Assembly: GCA_964496365.1 (NCBI GenBank)
Contig: CAZBZK010000001.1
Coordinates: forward strand, 27,738-91,737
Length of the DNA: 64,000 bases
Direction of reading: 5' to 3'
DNA from: AB-629-J13 sp964496365
GTDB lineage: Bacteria > Fidelibacterota > Marinisomatia > Marinisomatales > AB-629-J13
In this document: positions 42,802 to 50,987 of the stretch, piece after piece
Layout: each line of letters starts with the position of its first letter
Position numbering within the stretch: position 1 is the stretch's first letter
Translations under genes and position numbers: made by a program
The notes under the pieces: generated by a model
Databases searched by the model: none
The model's input: only the letters and a program-made list of their open reading frames with translations
What the model was told of the DNA's origin: nothing

Positions 42802-44768
42802 TGACGGAAACAAAAAAGACAACATATAGCGCAGAAAAGATAACGGTCTTAAAAGGACTAGAGGCGGTTCGCAAGCGTCCGGCAATGTATATTGGAGATG
42901 TAGGAAAAAGAGGTCTTCACCACCTAGTTTATGAAGTAGTGGATAACTCAGTTGATGAATCTTTAGCGGGATTTTGTACGAAAATAAAAGTTATTTTTCA
43001 CAAAGATGGATCCGTTTCCGTTGAAGACAACGGGAGAGGAATCCCGGTTGACATTCACAAAGAAGAACAAAAACCAGCGTTGGAGGTTGTTATGACTCTG
43101 CTCCATGCAGGAGGAAAATTTGATAAAGGGAGTTATAAGGTATCAGGAGGCCTTCACGGAGTAGGTGTTTCAGTTGTAAATGCTTTGTCGGAATGGATGT
43201 ATGCAGAGGTACATCGTGAAGGAAAAAAACACAGACAAGAATATAAAAGAGGAATAGCAAACACAGAAGTTAAAGTAACGGGGACAACAAAAAAAACAGG
43301 CACAATTATTGTATTCAAGCCAGACCCGGAAATGTTCGAAATCACAGAGTTCGAATATGAAATCATTGCAGATAGACTTAGAGAACTCGCTTATTTGAAT
43401 AAAAACCTGTCTATCGAAATTAGAGATAACCGAAAAGAAGAAAGCATTACGGAAGTCTTCAAGTTTAAAGGAGGTGTAAGCGATTTTGTAAAATATTTGG
43501 ATGAAAACAACAACCCCATCCATCAAAAAATTATTACCGTTTGTAGGGAAGACACGGAAGTTCCGGTTGATGTTGCCTTCAGATATGCAAACTCCTATAA
43601 TGAAAATATTTTGACTTTTGTAAATAATATTAATACAATTGAAGGCGGGACACATTTGTCTGGATTTCGCTCTGCCTTGACAAGGGCAATGAAAAACCAT
43701 GCAACAAAAAACAACTTAATAAAACAGAAAAAAAACGAAAAACTTAATTTAACGGGCGAAGACTTTAGAGAGGGACTTACTGCAATTTTAAGTGTGAAAG
43801 TAGCAGAACCACAATTCGAAGGACAGACAAAAACAAAACTAGGAAATGGGGAAGTAAAAGGAATTGTTGACAATCTTGTTTATGAGGGGATTTTGGATTT
43901 TCTTGAACAAAATCCGTCCATAGGAAGAAGAATTATTGAAAAGGCTTTGTTGGCAGCCCGTAGTCGTAGCGCTGCACGGAAAGCAAGAGAACTTATCCGC
44001 AGGAAAACAGTACTAGGCGGTGCTTCTTTGCCAGGAAAACTGGCAGATTGTTCTAACAAAGATCCTGCATTTTGCGAATTGTATTTAGTGGAGGGAGATT
44101 CTGCAGGAGGCTCCGCAAAACAAGGTAGAGACAGGCGAACGCAAGCTATCTTACCGCTACGAGGAAAGGTGATAAACTCGGAGAAAGCAAGAATTGACAA
44201 ACTGCTTTCTAACAACGAAGTTCAATCTATAATAACCGCTCTTGGAACCGGATTCGGAGGAGACAGTGATAGCTTAGGAGAACGCTCAACAGGAGATTTT
44301 AATGTGGAAAAACTTCGCTACCATAAAATTATCATCATGACAGATGCTGATGTGGACGGCTCTCACATTAGAACGTTGCTATTAACTTTTTTCTATCGAA
44401 AAATGAAAGATATAATAGATGGGGGATATTTATATTTAGCCCTCCCTCCACTTTATCGAGTTTTTCAGGGAAAAAAGGAATTCTATGCATTTGATGATAA
44501 CGAAAGAGACCGCCTTACTGAACGGATGAAACAGGATAATAAGTCCCAAAAAATTAACATCCAGCGATACAAAGGGCTTGGAGAAATGAATCCCGGACAG
44601 CTTTGGGAAACCACCATGAACCCAGAAAGACGAACGCTATTAAAGGTAACGGTTGGAGACGCTGAACAAGCTCTCAAAACATTCCAAAACCTAATGGGAA
44701 GCGATGTTGAAGCCCGGAGGTCATTTATAGAAACCAACGCAAAATTTGTGGTTAATTTAGACGTATAA
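42801..44768 (+). CDS. gyrB: DNA gyrase subunit B
   Basis: ATPase subunit of gyrase, which introduces negative supercoils. It has 655 residues. The ATP-binding domain has RKRPAMYIGDVGKRGLHHLVYE (quoted: RPAMYIGD), DNGRGIPVD and GGLHGVGVSVVNALS. The TOPRIM domain has EGDSAGGSAKQGRD near 431 and DADVDGSHIRTLLLTFFYR. The C-terminal RYKGLGEMNPGQLWETTM is intact. The length lacks the large insert seen in enterobacteria. Start overlaps the DUF721 stop; gyrA follows after 18 bases. Confidence 0.97.
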   Translation: MTETKKTTYSAEKITVLKGLEAVRKRPAMYIGDVGKRGLHHLVYEVVDNSVDESLAGFCTKIKVIFHKDGSVSVEDNGRGIPVDIHKEEQKPALEVVMTLLHAGGKFDKGSYKVSGGLHGVGVSVVNALSEWMYAEVHREGKKHRQEYKRGIANTEVKVTGTTKKTGTIIVFKPDPEMFEITEFEYEIIADRLRELAYLNKNLSIEIRDNRKEESITEVFKFKGGVSDFVKYLDENNNPIHQKIITVCREDTEVPVDVAFRYANSYNENILTFVNNINTIEGGTHLSGFRSALTRAMKNHATKNNLIKQKKNEKLNLTGEDFREGLTAILSVKVAEPQFEGQTKTKLGNGEVKGIVDNLVYEGILDFLEQNPSIGRRIIEKALLAARSRSAARKARELIRRKTVLGGASLPGKLADCSNKDPAFCELYLVEGDSAGGSAKQGRDRRTQAILPLRGKVINSEKARIDKLLSNNEVQSIITALGTGFGGDSDSLGERSTGDFNVEKLRYHKIIIMTDADVDGSHIRTLLLTFFYRKMKDIIDGGYLYLALPPLYRVFQGKKEFYAFDDNERDRLTERMKQDNKSQKINIQRYKGLGEMNPGQLWETTMNPERRTLLKVTVGDAEQALKTFQNLMGSDVEARRSFIETNAKFVVNLDV

Positions 44769-44786
44769 TAGATTAGGATACTGACA

Positions 44787-47288
44787 ATGGTTGATTTAAA
44801 CAGAAACAACACCTTACCCAGAGACATCGTGGATGAAATGAGAGAAAGTTATCTTAATTATTCCATGTCTGTTATCGTATCCAGAGCCCTGCCAGATGTC
44901 AGAGATGGACTAAAGCCTGTCCATCGTAGGATTCTGTACGGAATGAATGAATTGGGCTCGCAATGGAATCGTCCATATAAGAAATCAGCAAGAATTGTAG
45001 GTGATGTATTGGGGAAATATCATCCGCATGGAGATTCGTCTGTTTATGATGCCTTGGTGAGAATGGCGCAGGGGTTTTCAATGCGTTATGGACTAGTTGA
45101 TGGACAAGGAAACTTTGGATCCATTGATGGAGATAATGCAGCAGCCATGCGTTACACAGAGTCAAGAATGACACGGCTTTCCAGTGAAATGCTAAAAGAC
45201 TTGGAAAAAGAAACGGTCGAGTGGACATTAAATTTTGACGAAACACTTAAAGAACCCTCTGTTTTACCCTCAGCGGTTCCTAATTTATTGATAAACGGTT
45301 CAGAAGGAATCGCCGTTGGCATGTCAACAAAAATTCCACCCCATAACTTAACAGAAGTCATAAATGGTCTCATTGCCCTAATAGATAATGACAACATAGA
45401 AACACACGAACTTATGAGCCACATTAAGGGTCCCGATTTTCCAACATTTGGGTTGATTATGGGGAAGGATGGTCTAGAAAGTGCATATACCACAGGGAGA
45501 GGAAAAATAAAAATGAGAGCCCGGGCTCATGTTGAATCCACAAAGTCGGGAAAAAACAGCATCATTGTTACCGAAATACCCTATCAGGTTAACAAGGCAA
45601 CATTGATGGAGAAAATTGCAGATTTGGTGAGGGATAAAAAAATAGAAGGAATCAGCGATTTACGAGATGAGTCTGATAAGGATGGTATTCGGGTTGTTAT
45701 CGAAACAAAAAAAGATGCTATTCCTGAAGTAATTTTAAATTTATTGTACAAACACACGCAATTACAAGACACATTTGGAATTATCCTTTTGGCCCTCGTT
45801 GATGGTGTACCCAAAATAATGCCACTAAAAGAGATATTAAAGCATTTTATAGATTTCAGGCATGAAATAATTGTTCGTAGAACTCAATATGATTTAAAAA
45901 TTGCAGAAGCTCGAGCACATATATTAGAAGGACTAAAAATTGCGTTGGATAATATAGATGCTATAATCAAAATCATTAGAGGAAGCAAAGACCCCGTACA
46001 GGCAAAAGAAGGTTTGATGAACAATTTTAATCTTTCGGAAAAACAATCACAAGCTATTTTGGAAATGAGACTTCAAAAATTAACAGGCTTAGAAACAGAA
46101 AAGATAGTGGAAGAATACAAAGAAACCATAAAAACAATTGCCTACCTTAAAGGAATTTTAGATAGCCGCACGCAAAGAATGGATATTATTAAAAAAGAGC
46201 TGATGGGAATTCGTGAAACATTTGGTGATGAACGAAAGACAGAAATAATTCCTGTGTCTACTGATTTTTCAATTGAGGACATGATTGCAGAAGAAGAAGT
46301 TGTTATCACAGTTACTCATAATGGGTATATCAAAAGGACAGCTGTAACGACCTATAGAACACAAAGAAGAGGAGGAAGAGGAGTACAGGGTGCGATATCA
46401 AAAGATGAAGATTTTGTAGAGCATCTTTTTATTGCAAACACTCATAATTATATTCTGTTTTTTACGGACAAAGGGAAGTGTTATTGGTTGAAGGTGTATG
46501 ATATTCCTCAAGGGGGAAGAGCCACAAGAGGCAGAGCAATTGTTAATTTAATTGGATGTGAGTCGGGGGAAAAAGTCAATGCGTTTGTGAGCGTGAAAGA
46601 ATTTGATGATGATCATTATATTGTCATGGCAACCCAAAACGGAACCGTGAAAAAAACAGTATTATCTGCGTATGGCAACCCAAGGAAAGGAGGTATTTAT
46701 GCCATTGAAATAAGGGAAGGCGACATGCTAATAGAAGCACGAATTACAAATGGGGAACACGATATTCTTTTAGGAACTCACGAAGGGAAATCAATTCGAT
46801 TTTCAGAAAGTGAAATAAAACCCAAAGGAAGAAAAACAATGGGAGTCATTGGCATTACACTTAGTTCAAAAGAAGACAAGGTCGTAGGAATGTTGATTGT
46901 GAAAAGAGAAGGAACCATATTGGTAGGCACAGAAAAAGGATACGGAAAAAGAACAGATGTGATTCAATATAGAACACAAACAAGAGGAGGAAAAGGAGTT
47001 TTAACCATGCGATGTACGGAGAAAACAGGTAAGATGGTTAATATTATGGAGGTGGTTGATTCTGATGATTTAATTGTTATTACAGACTCAGGTGTATTAA
47101 TGCGACAACCCGTAGCAGACATCCGAACGATTGGAAGAGTAACCCAGGGCGTTAGGCTGGTAAAGCTGGATATAGGCACAACAATTTCCTCCATTACCAG
47201 AGTGACTCATGAGGATGAAACACCGAATAGAGAAACGGAAACAGACACCGATCTACTAACCAAAGAGATAGACGTTGAACAGGAATGA
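44787..47288 (+). CDS. gyrA: DNA gyrase subunit A
   Basis: DNA breakage-reunion subunit. It has 833 residues. The catalytic tyrosine is Tyr123 in AAAMRYTESRM. The quinolone-region HPHGDSSVYDALVRMAQ has Ser at the resistance-determining position, the wild-type state. The C-terminal beta-pinwheel contains the GyrA box QRRGGRG near 530, which confirms gyrase rather than topoisomerase IV. The stop overlaps the next gene's ATG by four bases. Confidence 0.97.
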   Translation: MVDLNRNNTLPRDIVDEMRESYLNYSMSVIVSRALPDVRDGLKPVHRRILYGMNELGSQWNRPYKKSARIVGDVLGKYHPHGDSSVYDALVRMAQGFSMRYGLVDGQGNFGSIDGDNAAAMRYTESRMTRLSSEMLKDLEKETVEWTLNFDETLKEPSVLPSAVPNLLINGSEGIAVGMSTKIPPHNLTEVINGLIALIDNDNIETHELMSHIKGPDFPTFGLIMGKDGLESAYTTGRGKIKMRARAHVESTKSGKNSIIVTEIPYQVNKATLMEKIADLVRDKKIEGISDLRDESDKDGIRVVIETKKDAIPEVILNLLYKHTQLQDTFGIILLALVDGVPKIMPLKEILKHFIDFRHEIIVRRTQYDLKIAEARAHILEGLKIALDNIDAIIKIIRGSKDPVQAKEGLMNNFNLSEKQSQAILEMRLQKLTGLETEKIVEEYKETIKTIAYLKGILDSRTQRMDIIKKELMGIRETFGDERKTEIIPVSTDFSIEDMIAEEEVVITVTHNGYIKRTAVTTYRTQRRGGRGVQGAISKDEDFVEHLFIANTHNYILFFTDKGKCYWLKVYDIPQGGRATRGRAIVNLIGCESGEKVNAFVSVKEFDDDHYIVMATQNGTVKKTVLSAYGNPRKGGIYAIEIREGDMLIEARITNGEHDILLGTHEGKSIRFSESEIKPKGRKTMGVIGITLSSKEDKVVGMLIVKREGTILVGTEKGYGKRTDVIQYRTQTRGGKGVLTMRCTEKTGKMVNIMEVVDSDDLIVITDSGVLMRQPVADIRTIGRVTQGVRLVKLDIGTTISSITRVTHEDETPNRETETDTDLLTKEIDVEQE

Positions 47289-47980
47289 CCATCGAAGACA
47301 ACCTGAAAAAAATTCGGGAGAAAATTAACAAAGCAGGACAACAATCAGGTCTTTTGCAAAAGACAGAAATAATAGCGGTAACCAAAACACATCCTTTTTC
47401 AGCGATACAAACATGCTACAATTCCGGGGTTTTTTCGATTGGAGAAAATAAAATTCAGGAAGCACAAGTAAAATTTCAATCAAAACCAACACTGCCCAAA
47501 TTAAAAAAAAGGTTTATAGGACATCTCCAGTCCAATAAAGTCAAAAAATGTTTAGAATTATTTGATACAATTGATTCAATTGATACAGTAAAAATTGCTG
47601 GAAAAATTAACAAAACAGCACAAGTTCTAAACAAAATAATTCCGGTTTTACTAGAGGTCAATATAGCAAAAGAACCGCAAAAGTTTGGATTTTTTTCAGA
47701 TGAGATTGATAAAATGCTGGAATGTTTTGAATGTTCACATTTACACATACAAGGGCTTATGGCTGTCGCACCAGCACACAAAACAAAAAAACAAAAACAC
47801 ATTGCATTTAGAATATTAAGAGAGACAAAAGAAACCCTAAACAAACAAAAGCCAACAGGATATCAGAATTTGACAGAACTTTCCATGGGAATGAGTAACG
47901 ATTTCGAATTGGCTGTGAAGGAAGGATCCACACAGGTTAGAATAGGAACAGCATTGTTTGGAAAAAGGAAAGCAAACTGA
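47285..47980 (+). CDS. YggS-type pyridoxal phosphate homeostasis protein
   Basis: PLP-binding protein (PLPBP/YggS family) that keeps free pyridoxal phosphate and amino-acid pools in balance. It has 231 residues. The PLP lysine is in IIAVTKTHP near 34; other landmarks are FSIGENKIQEAQVKF, FIGHLQSNKVKK, LLEVNIAKEPQKFGF and LSMGMSNDFELAVKEGST (quoted in part), then VRIGTALFG. It overlaps the gyrA stop, so it is cotranscribed with gyrase. Confidence 0.94.
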   Translation: MTIEDNLKKIREKINKAGQQSGLLQKTEIIAVTKTHPFSAIQTCYNSGVFSIGENKIQEAQVKFQSKPTLPKLKKRFIGHLQSNKVKKCLELFDTIDSIDTVKIAGKINKTAQVLNKIIPVLLEVNIAKEPQKFGFFSDEIDKMLECFECSHLHIQGLMAVAPAHKTKKQKHIAFRILRETKETLNKQKPTGYQNLTELSMGMSNDFELAVKEGSTQVRIGTALFGKRKAN

Positions 47981-47991
47981 AAACCATTGTA

Positions 47992-48510
47992 TTGGGTTCA
48001 ACCCCGGAACATTTCGGGTTGGACCTTGCAAACCCCATAGGAAAAAAGGCATTTACTTACTTTAAAGAAGGAAACAAATTCCTTTGGTATAAAGAGAGCC
48101 TTCCTTCTTTAGAGTGTGTTATGGCATCGGTTTCAAAAGAAAAGACCCTTTTGTTTTTTGATAGAATAAAAGGGTCCCAAGAAGCCATTTCCATCAAAGA
48201 CCATGTGAATATTTCCGGTTTAAATGGATTGATAGGACAAACACCCATTCAAAATTTTCCCATGTTCCCTGATATGACAAACATTTACATTTCAGCAGAA
48301 GGATTCGCTCAAAAAACCGTTTATACTGTCGGAAAGAGCAGATTTTCTGAACCAAGGTCATCTAATAAAATTGTGTCTGAAGCTATTGGAATTTTGGCTC
48401 CACTATTTAAGTACATCGAAATAAAAGTAATGGGAATCGGAATTCCTTACAACATTGCTGAAAACGATAAAACGATTAATAACTGTATTCAGAAATTGGA
48501 TGTGTACTAA
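47992..48510 (+). CDS. Short protein with a purine nucleoside phosphorylase-like motif
   Basis: It has 172 residues from the TTG at 47992. The centre reads KDHVNISGLNGLIGQ then FPMFPDMTNIY, which echoes the DHINLTGxNPLxG...FPDM signature of purine nucleoside phosphorylases. The protein is much shorter than the roughly 270 residues of that family and lacks a recognisable C-terminal half, so it may be a divergent relative or a degraded form. The frame is open upstream to a CTG at 47977 that sits seven bases after an AAAGGA site and would give the sensible start KTIVLGSTPEHFG. Function unknown. Confidence 0.55.
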   Translation: MGSTPEHFGLDLANPIGKKAFTYFKEGNKFLWYKESLPSLECVMASVSKEKTLLFFDRIKGSQEAISIKDHVNISGLNGLIGQTPIQNFPMFPDMTNIYISAEGFAQKTVYTVGKSRFSEPRSSNKIVSEAIGILAPLFKYIEIKVMGIGIPYNIAENDKTINNCIQKLDVY

Positions 48511-49517
48511 ATTAATTTAGAAATTTCGGTTCCAAGCCGTACATTATTAACAGCAAGAGCTACATTTGTCTCAAGGCATTTACCGTCAGTTTTGTCGTTT
48601 AGATCTTGTAGCAAAAAAGGAGTTAGCTCTGGACCGGATATGCCTGTACTTTTAGCCTTTTTTGCTGCTCTATCTATAACATTGGTTAGTTTACTAAATG
48701 GAATCTGATAGTTTTTGGGTACGGGATTTGCAACTATAAGCCCAGAGCGAACTCCAGAAAGCAGATGGTGTTTCCAAATGTCTGCAATTTCTTGGGGTGT
48801 TTTTGCCGTGACGTCAACAGGCAAGTCCGAATCTCTGGACCAAAAAGAAGGAAAACGACTGGTTTGATATCCAACAATCGGAACACCAAAAAACTCAAGG
48901 GCTTCAAACGTTTTTTGCATATCAAGAATAGCCTTTGCTCCTGAAGTTATTACAATGATGGGTGTGCGACTAAGAGCAAGAAGGTCTTGGGACATATCAA
49001 ATTGTTGAGAAAAATCTCGATGAACACCACCAATACCGCCTGTACAAAACACAGATAATCCAGCTTGATTTGCTATGTGTACCCCAGCAGAAACGGTAGT
49101 GCCACCAGACCATTTTTGAGACATTGCAATTCCTATATTTCTGTATGAAATTTTTTTTAAATTATCTCGATTCATCAAGGTTATTAATTCCTTTTCTGAT
49201 GATCCGATACATATACCTCCGTCTTTCATAGACAAGAAAGCAGGTGAAACACCGGAATCTCTACATGCACGAAAAGCAGAATGTATAAAAATTTTTCCAC
49301 TTTCTAATGGCATACCGTGAGTCAGAATTGCTGTTTCAATGGAGACGACCGGCAGACCGGAATCAATTTTTTTCTTCAATGAATGTTTTATTAACAATGC
49401 GCTTCTCAAATTTTCTTTATCAAACACATAGGAGAAATTAGAAAAGATAAGCGGAACGAATGCTTCGTATTTCTTTGATATTTTTGCAAACGCCAACAAG
49501 TACCACACAGAGAGCAT
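48507..49517 (-). CDS. psuG: Pseudouridine-5'-phosphate glycosidase
   Basis: Breaks pseudouridine 5'-phosphate into uracil and ribose 5-phosphate (reversibly), part of pseudouridine catabolism. Family motifs: PVVSIETAILTHGMP, GGTTVSAGVHIANQAGLSVFCTGGIGGVHR (quoted in part: FCTGGIGGVHR), TSGAKAILDMQKTFEALE, RFPSFWSRDSDLPVDV and NPVPKNYQIP. The ATG at 49517 gives 336 residues, about 30 more than usual, and leaves only 15 bases to the divergent MATE gene. A GTG at 49427 gives 307 residues and may be the true start, though it has no clear ribosome site. No PsuK kinase gene is adjacent. Confidence 0.9.
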   Translation of the reverse strand: MLSVWYLLAFAKISKKYEAFVPLIFSNFSYVFDKENLRSALLIKHSLKKKIDSGLPVVSIETAILTHGMPLESGKIFIHSAFRACRDSGVSPAFLSMKDGGICIGSSEKELITLMNRDNLKKISYRNIGIAMSQKWSGGTTVSAGVHIANQAGLSVFCTGGIGGVHRDFSQQFDMSQDLLALSRTPIIVITSGAKAILDMQKTFEALEFFGVPIVGYQTSRFPSFWSRDSDLPVDVTAKTPQEIADIWKHHLLSGVRSGLIVANPVPKNYQIPFSKLTNVIDRAAKKAKSTGISGPELTPFLLQDLNDKTDGKCLETNVALAVNNVRLGTEISKLI

Positions 49518-49532
49518 AGCCTACCAAATTAA

Positions 49533-50942
49533 ATGTTAATATCTAAAAACAAAGAAATTTCAAAAGAGATCATAGTTCTTGCCATTCCAGTTATAATTGG
49601 AAACGCAAGTCGAGTATTAATGAGCCTTGTTGATATGGCAATGGTTGGGAGGCTGGGGGTTGAAGCTCTCGCTGCCACAGGAATGGGTGCTCTGTTGGTT
49701 TGGACGATCATCACGTTTTCTCTTGGTCTTAGGACAGCAACCCAAACCGTAGCCTCAAGAAGACTCGGACAGAAAAAACCAAACCAAAGCGGAACAGCGA
49801 TGCATAATGGATTAATAATGGCAATTATTTATGGCGTTCCAATTTCTGCCTTAGGATTTCTTTATGCTGAATTCTTTGTACCGTTTTTTCTTTCGGGGGA
49901 AGCAGGTTTCTTGTGCCAAGAATACACAAGAATAACAAGCCTTAGTGTTTTGTTTACGTCCATTGGGTTCATTTTTCAAGGTTTTTTCACAGGTGTGGAG
50001 AAAACAGAATACCACATGAAAGTAACGGTAACCAGCAACATTCTAAATGTTTATTTGAATGCTGGACTTATTTACGGATCGGAAAATCTTTCAAAGATTT
50101 TTACCGACATTTATGGATACGATTTAAGCTGGTTGTCCTACGTATGGGGATGGACTCATTTTCCTGAAATGGGGGTAGCGGGTGCGGCTACAGCCACTGT
50201 TATTTCATCTTTATGGATGGTAATACATTATTGTTATTTTTTATTTAAGGCTAATATTAGGAAACGATTTAGTGTGTTTCGATTTCGGTTTGATTTATCG
50301 ATGATAAAAAAACAATTACATCTTGCTATTCCCATGGGAATACAAGAAGTGTTTATAACGGGAGGATGGGCTGTTTTTTACAAAATTGTTGGAATGATCG
50401 GCGTAATAGAATTAGCAGCGACAGAAATAGTATTTCAAATTATGCATGCTTCCATTTTACCTGCCATAGGCGTTGGACAGGCGTGTGCAACCTTGGTTAG
50501 TAAACATATGGGAGCCAATAGTATAAAAAAAGCAGAGAAGAGTATTGTGGAAAGCATTCGTTGGTCGGAAATAATTATGGGATCAATTGGGATAATATTT
50601 ATTATATTTCCTGGAATAATCATTCCAGTTTTTACTACAGACCCAAAGATTATTTCTATTTCAATCGTTGGTTTGAGGGTCATCGGAATTCTCCAGTTTT
50701 TTGATGCAGTTGGTTTGACGCTTTGGTTTGCACTAACAGGAGCAGGAAATACGATATTTCCAGCACTAACGGAGTCAATTTTATTGTGGGGAATTGCATT
50801 GCCAGTAAGCTATTTTTTAGGAGTGAAAATAGGTTTAGGGTTTTGGGTACCATGGACAGCACTATCCTTGCATGTTGTTATTTTTGCTTTTATTGTTGCA
50901 TGGAAAGTTAAAAAAGGAGACTGGAAAGAGATTGAAGTCTGA
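49533..50942 (+). CDS. MATE family efflux transporter
   Basis: Inner-membrane exporter driven by a sodium or proton gradient, probably for drugs or cationic metabolites. It has 469 residues with about 12 hydrophobic segments in two repeats. The N-terminal repeat has AIPVIIGNASRVLMSLVDMAMVGRLG (quoted in part: LMSLVDMAMVGRLG), and the second begins HLAIPMGIQEVFITGGWAVF. The substrate cannot be told. It is divergent from psuG and followed after 45 bases by aceE. Confidence 0.92.
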   Translation: MLISKNKEISKEIIVLAIPVIIGNASRVLMSLVDMAMVGRLGVEALAATGMGALLVWTIITFSLGLRTATQTVASRRLGQKKPNQSGTAMHNGLIMAIIYGVPISALGFLYAEFFVPFFLSGEAGFLCQEYTRITSLSVLFTSIGFIFQGFFTGVEKTEYHMKVTVTSNILNVYLNAGLIYGSENLSKIFTDIYGYDLSWLSYVWGWTHFPEMGVAGAATATVISSLWMVIHYCYFLFKANIRKRFSVFRFRFDLSMIKKQLHLAIPMGIQEVFITGGWAVFYKIVGMIGVIELAATEIVFQIMHASILPAIGVGQACATLVSKHMGANSIKKAEKSIVESIRWSEIIMGSIGIIFIIFPGIIIPVFTTDPKIISISIVGLRVIGILQFFDAVGLTLWFALTGAGNTIFPALTESILLWGIALPVSYFLGVKIGLGFWVPWTALSLHVVIFAFIVAWKVKKGDWKEIEV

Positions 50943-50987
50943 GTGAAGATTTTTTGTAACTTTTAGGTTCTGATTGTTTACTTATCC

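Noticed and set aside
43170..43700. 176-residue open frame antisense to gyrB
   Set aside because: Shadow of gyrB codon use; no start signals or protein family features.
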